This document shows, piece after piece, positions 6,712-7,972 of a stretch of DNA of 7,972 nucleotides; the first letter of the stretch is position 1; every line of letters begins with the position of its first letter. Made by a program: the position numbers and the translations under genes. The notes under the pieces were generated by a model. That model was not told where the DNA came from. It saw only the letters and a list, made by a program, of their open reading frames with translations, and ran no database searches. Origin of the DNA: Taibaiella sp. (GTDB taxonomy: Bacteria; Bacteroidota; Bacteroidia; Chitinophagales; Chitinophagaceae); contig JACFNS010000100.1 of the NCBI GenBank assembly GCA_019454705.1, positions 1-7,972 of the forward strand. Reading direction: 5' to 3'.

Positions 6712-7972
6712 TTATTGCTTGCTGTTCAGTGCCACTTTCACTACACCTACCCTGCCTGCATCGTCTTTCAGCAATATAAAGTAGTTGCCCGCAGGCATAT
6801 CACCCAGGTTGATTTCTTTACGGCTCACGTTGTTGGCTTCATCTGTCATTACAGACTGCCCTATTGCGTTGCGTACTTCTATCCTGTAGTTCACCAGTTG
6901 GCCTTTCCAGTCCAGTATCACTTTATCCGATGTTGGGTTAGGATAAACCTCCATTCCGCTTACATCCAGCGAGCTGATATCCAGCAGTGTAATACCCAGG
7001 ATATTAGAAGGCTTAGACCAGCAACCCCTGTTATTAGTTACTGCATAGTAGCTACCTATTTTAGCAGGGTATGCTTTACCATCGGGGCCATCAGGCATTT
7101 CACCATCAGGGCCAAACCATACAAATGAACTGTCGAAGTTGGTAATGATGGCATTGCCTACAAGTGATATGATGGGCGGGTTCGGAGTCACAGAACGTAC
7201 CATTACCAGCGGTGTTGAGTACACTGTATCAGGCAGGTAACATCCACCGTCTGTCTGGTTGGCTTGTACCATTACTACATTACCATCCAGGAAGTTGTTG
7301 TTGCTGAACACAGCACCGGTAGCCGTTGGGAAACCGTTTACCAACCATGTATAGTCAGGACTAGTACCCAGGTCAACCGCTGTTGCTGTAAACTCTACTA
7401 ATGAATCAAGGCAGCCGGGGTTTTTACCCGCAGTAATAGCAAAGGATACTGTAGGGCGGTTGGCCTTGATTATAGTCATAGTTATAAAGTTAGACGAATC
7501 CAGAGGGTTCAGCACGCAAGAGTATGTTGCTATCAATACGCATTGTACCCTGTCTGTATTACGCAGAGAGTCTGTAACATATATTGGCGTGGTAGCACCG
7601 CCAATCGCCACCCCGTTTACCAACCATTGGAAGTTCGGGTTTTTACCGGCATTGGTAGTGTTGGCGCTGAATATCAGCGGCTTGCCCTCGCAGGCAGGAT
7701 TACCACCTGTAGTCTGTGCAATAGTTATATCCGCAGTTATCTTCTGGTGTATTACCCTTATTGAGTCAGATGTAACCGTTTTCGGGTCAGCACATGCTGA
7801 GTTCGATGTCATGATTACCCTTACCTCATCATTATCAGCCAGTGTTGATGTATTAAATGTAGACCCGGTAGCACCTGTTACTGCAGTATTGTTTACAGTC
7901 CATTGGTAGGTAGGTGCTGTTCCGCCTGTAGTGGGCGTTGCCTGGAATTGTAACAATTGCCCTGCACATCCT
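6712..7972 (-). CDS. Large secreted repeat protein, C-terminal part: tandem Ig/PKD-like domains plus T9SS sorting domain (5'-truncated by window edge)
   Basis: Only the C-terminal roughly 419 residues are present. The frame runs off the right edge (GCAGQ precedes the TTG at 7956), and that TTG sits inside a repeat, so it is not the start. Numbering from that codon, residues 1-73, 74-165 and 166-257 are three related beta-sandwich units, each with an early cysteine (NP-x-C, e.g. C89 and C182), a central Trp (W19, W111, W204, the latter two in WLVNG) and a second cysteine near the end (C55, C147, C239). They look like the Ig-like/PKD-like repeats common in Bacteroidota surface proteins. A Pro-rich hinge (PNPP) and a short domain with GSYYAVTNNRGCWS follow. 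Residues about 335-414 are a type A sorting domain starting VYPNPTSDK and ending VALNSKQ. The protein is therefore exported by T9SS; an adhesive or structural role is typical of such repeats but unproven here. Confidence 0.88.
   Translation of the reverse strand, partial: GCAGQLLQFQATPTTGGTAPTYQWTVNNTAVTGATGSTFNTSTLADNDEVRVIMTSNSACADPKTVTSDSIRVIHQKITADITIAQTTGGNPACEGKPLIFSANTTNAGKNPNFQWLVNGVAIGGATTPIYVTDSLRNTDRVQCVLIATYSCVLNPLDSSNFITMTIIKANRPTVSFAITAGKNPGCLDSLVEFTATAVDLGTSPDYTWLVNGFPTATGAVFSNNNFLDGNVVMVQANQTDGGCYLPDTVYSTPLVMVRSVTPNPPIISLVGNAIITNFDSSFVWFGPDGEMPDGPDGKAYPAKIGSYYAVTNNRGCWSKPSNILGITLLDISSLDVSGMEVYPNPTSDKVILDWKGQLVNYRIEVRNAIGQSVMTDEANNVSRKEINLGDMPAGNYFILLKDDAGRVGVVKVALNSKQ
6715..6954 (-). 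other. T9SS type A C-terminal sorting domain of the repeat protein
   Basis: The final 80 residues open with VYPNPTSDKVILDW and continue with YRIEVRNAIGQSV, INLGDMPAGNYFILL and a short end strand VVKVAL. This is the standard Por secretion-tail pattern and more canonical than the tail of the beta-helix protein. Confidence 0.9.
7186..7972 (-). repeat. Three tandem Ig/PKD-like protein repeats of about 92-93 codons
   Basis: The units occupy about 7972-7738, 7737-7462 and 7461-7186. Equivalent positions recur every 92-93 residues: Trp at 19, 111 and 204, and the first cysteine at 89 and 182. At the DNA level an exact 15-base match, CCGTTTACCAACCAT, occurs at 7334-7348 and 7613-7627, exactly 279 bases (93 codons) apart, coding for the W-L-V-N-G core strand. 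Outside such cores the copies have diverged considerably. More copies probably lie beyond the right edge. Confidence 0.75.

Noticed and set aside
6703..7128. Plus-strand open frame of 141 residues, and a second at 7460-7909, opposite the repeat protein.
   Set aside because: Both are antisense to the T9SS protein; the minus-strand reading has clear domains and the plus-strand ones do not.
7954..7956. TTG at 7956 as the start codon of the minus-strand gene.
   Set aside because: The frame stays open to the window edge, the preceding residues GCAGQ fit the cysteine-containing start of an Ig-like unit, and no signal peptide follows.

Overview
The window looks like chromosomal DNA from a member of the Bacteroidota, plausibly the Chitinophagales/Sphingobacteriales side of the phylum. 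Three things point there. Two proteins carry C-terminal type IX secretion (Por) sorting domains. The start regions lack strong Shine-Dalgarno sequences, and one promoter matches the Bacteroidota pattern TTTG...TAnnTTTG. The alpha and beta subunits of a 2-oxoacid dehydrogenase E1 are fused in one chain, an arrangement common in this phylum. The content is mostly ordinary housekeeping and secreted-protein genes. I found no CRISPR array, insertion sequence, integrase, tRNA or rRNA.

Layout. (1) Positions 2-2266, plus strand: the C-terminal four fifths of UvrA, the DNA-damage-recognition ATPase of nucleotide excision repair; its N-terminus lies before the window. (2) Positions 2314-4080, plus strand: a gene for a secreted right-handed beta-helix (pectate-lyase-like) protein with a Sec signal peptide and a T9SS sorting domain. 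It is interrupted by one in-frame TAA at 2833-2835, with coding sense continuing in the same frame on both sides. (3) Positions 4081-4187: an intergenic gap with a good Bacteroidota-type promoter just before the next gene. (4) Positions 4188-6581, plus strand: an intact fused E1-alpha/E1-beta thiamine-diphosphate dehydrogenase, most likely of the branched-chain 2-oxoacid type. (5) Positions 6582-6711: an intergenic gap with two perfect stem-loops between convergent genes. (6) Positions 6712-7972, minus strand: the C-terminal part of a large secreted protein with tandem Ig/PKD-like repeats and a T9SS sorting domain; its N-terminus lies beyond the right edge.

The genes do not form an obvious single system. 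UvrA and the E1 fusion are cytoplasmic housekeeping functions. The beta-helix protein and the repeat protein are both predicted T9SS cargo, exported through Sec and then across the outer membrane. The points most worth a second look are the lone nonsense codon in the beta-helix gene and a leucine in the E1-alpha domain where E1-alpha subunits normally have a conserved histidine.
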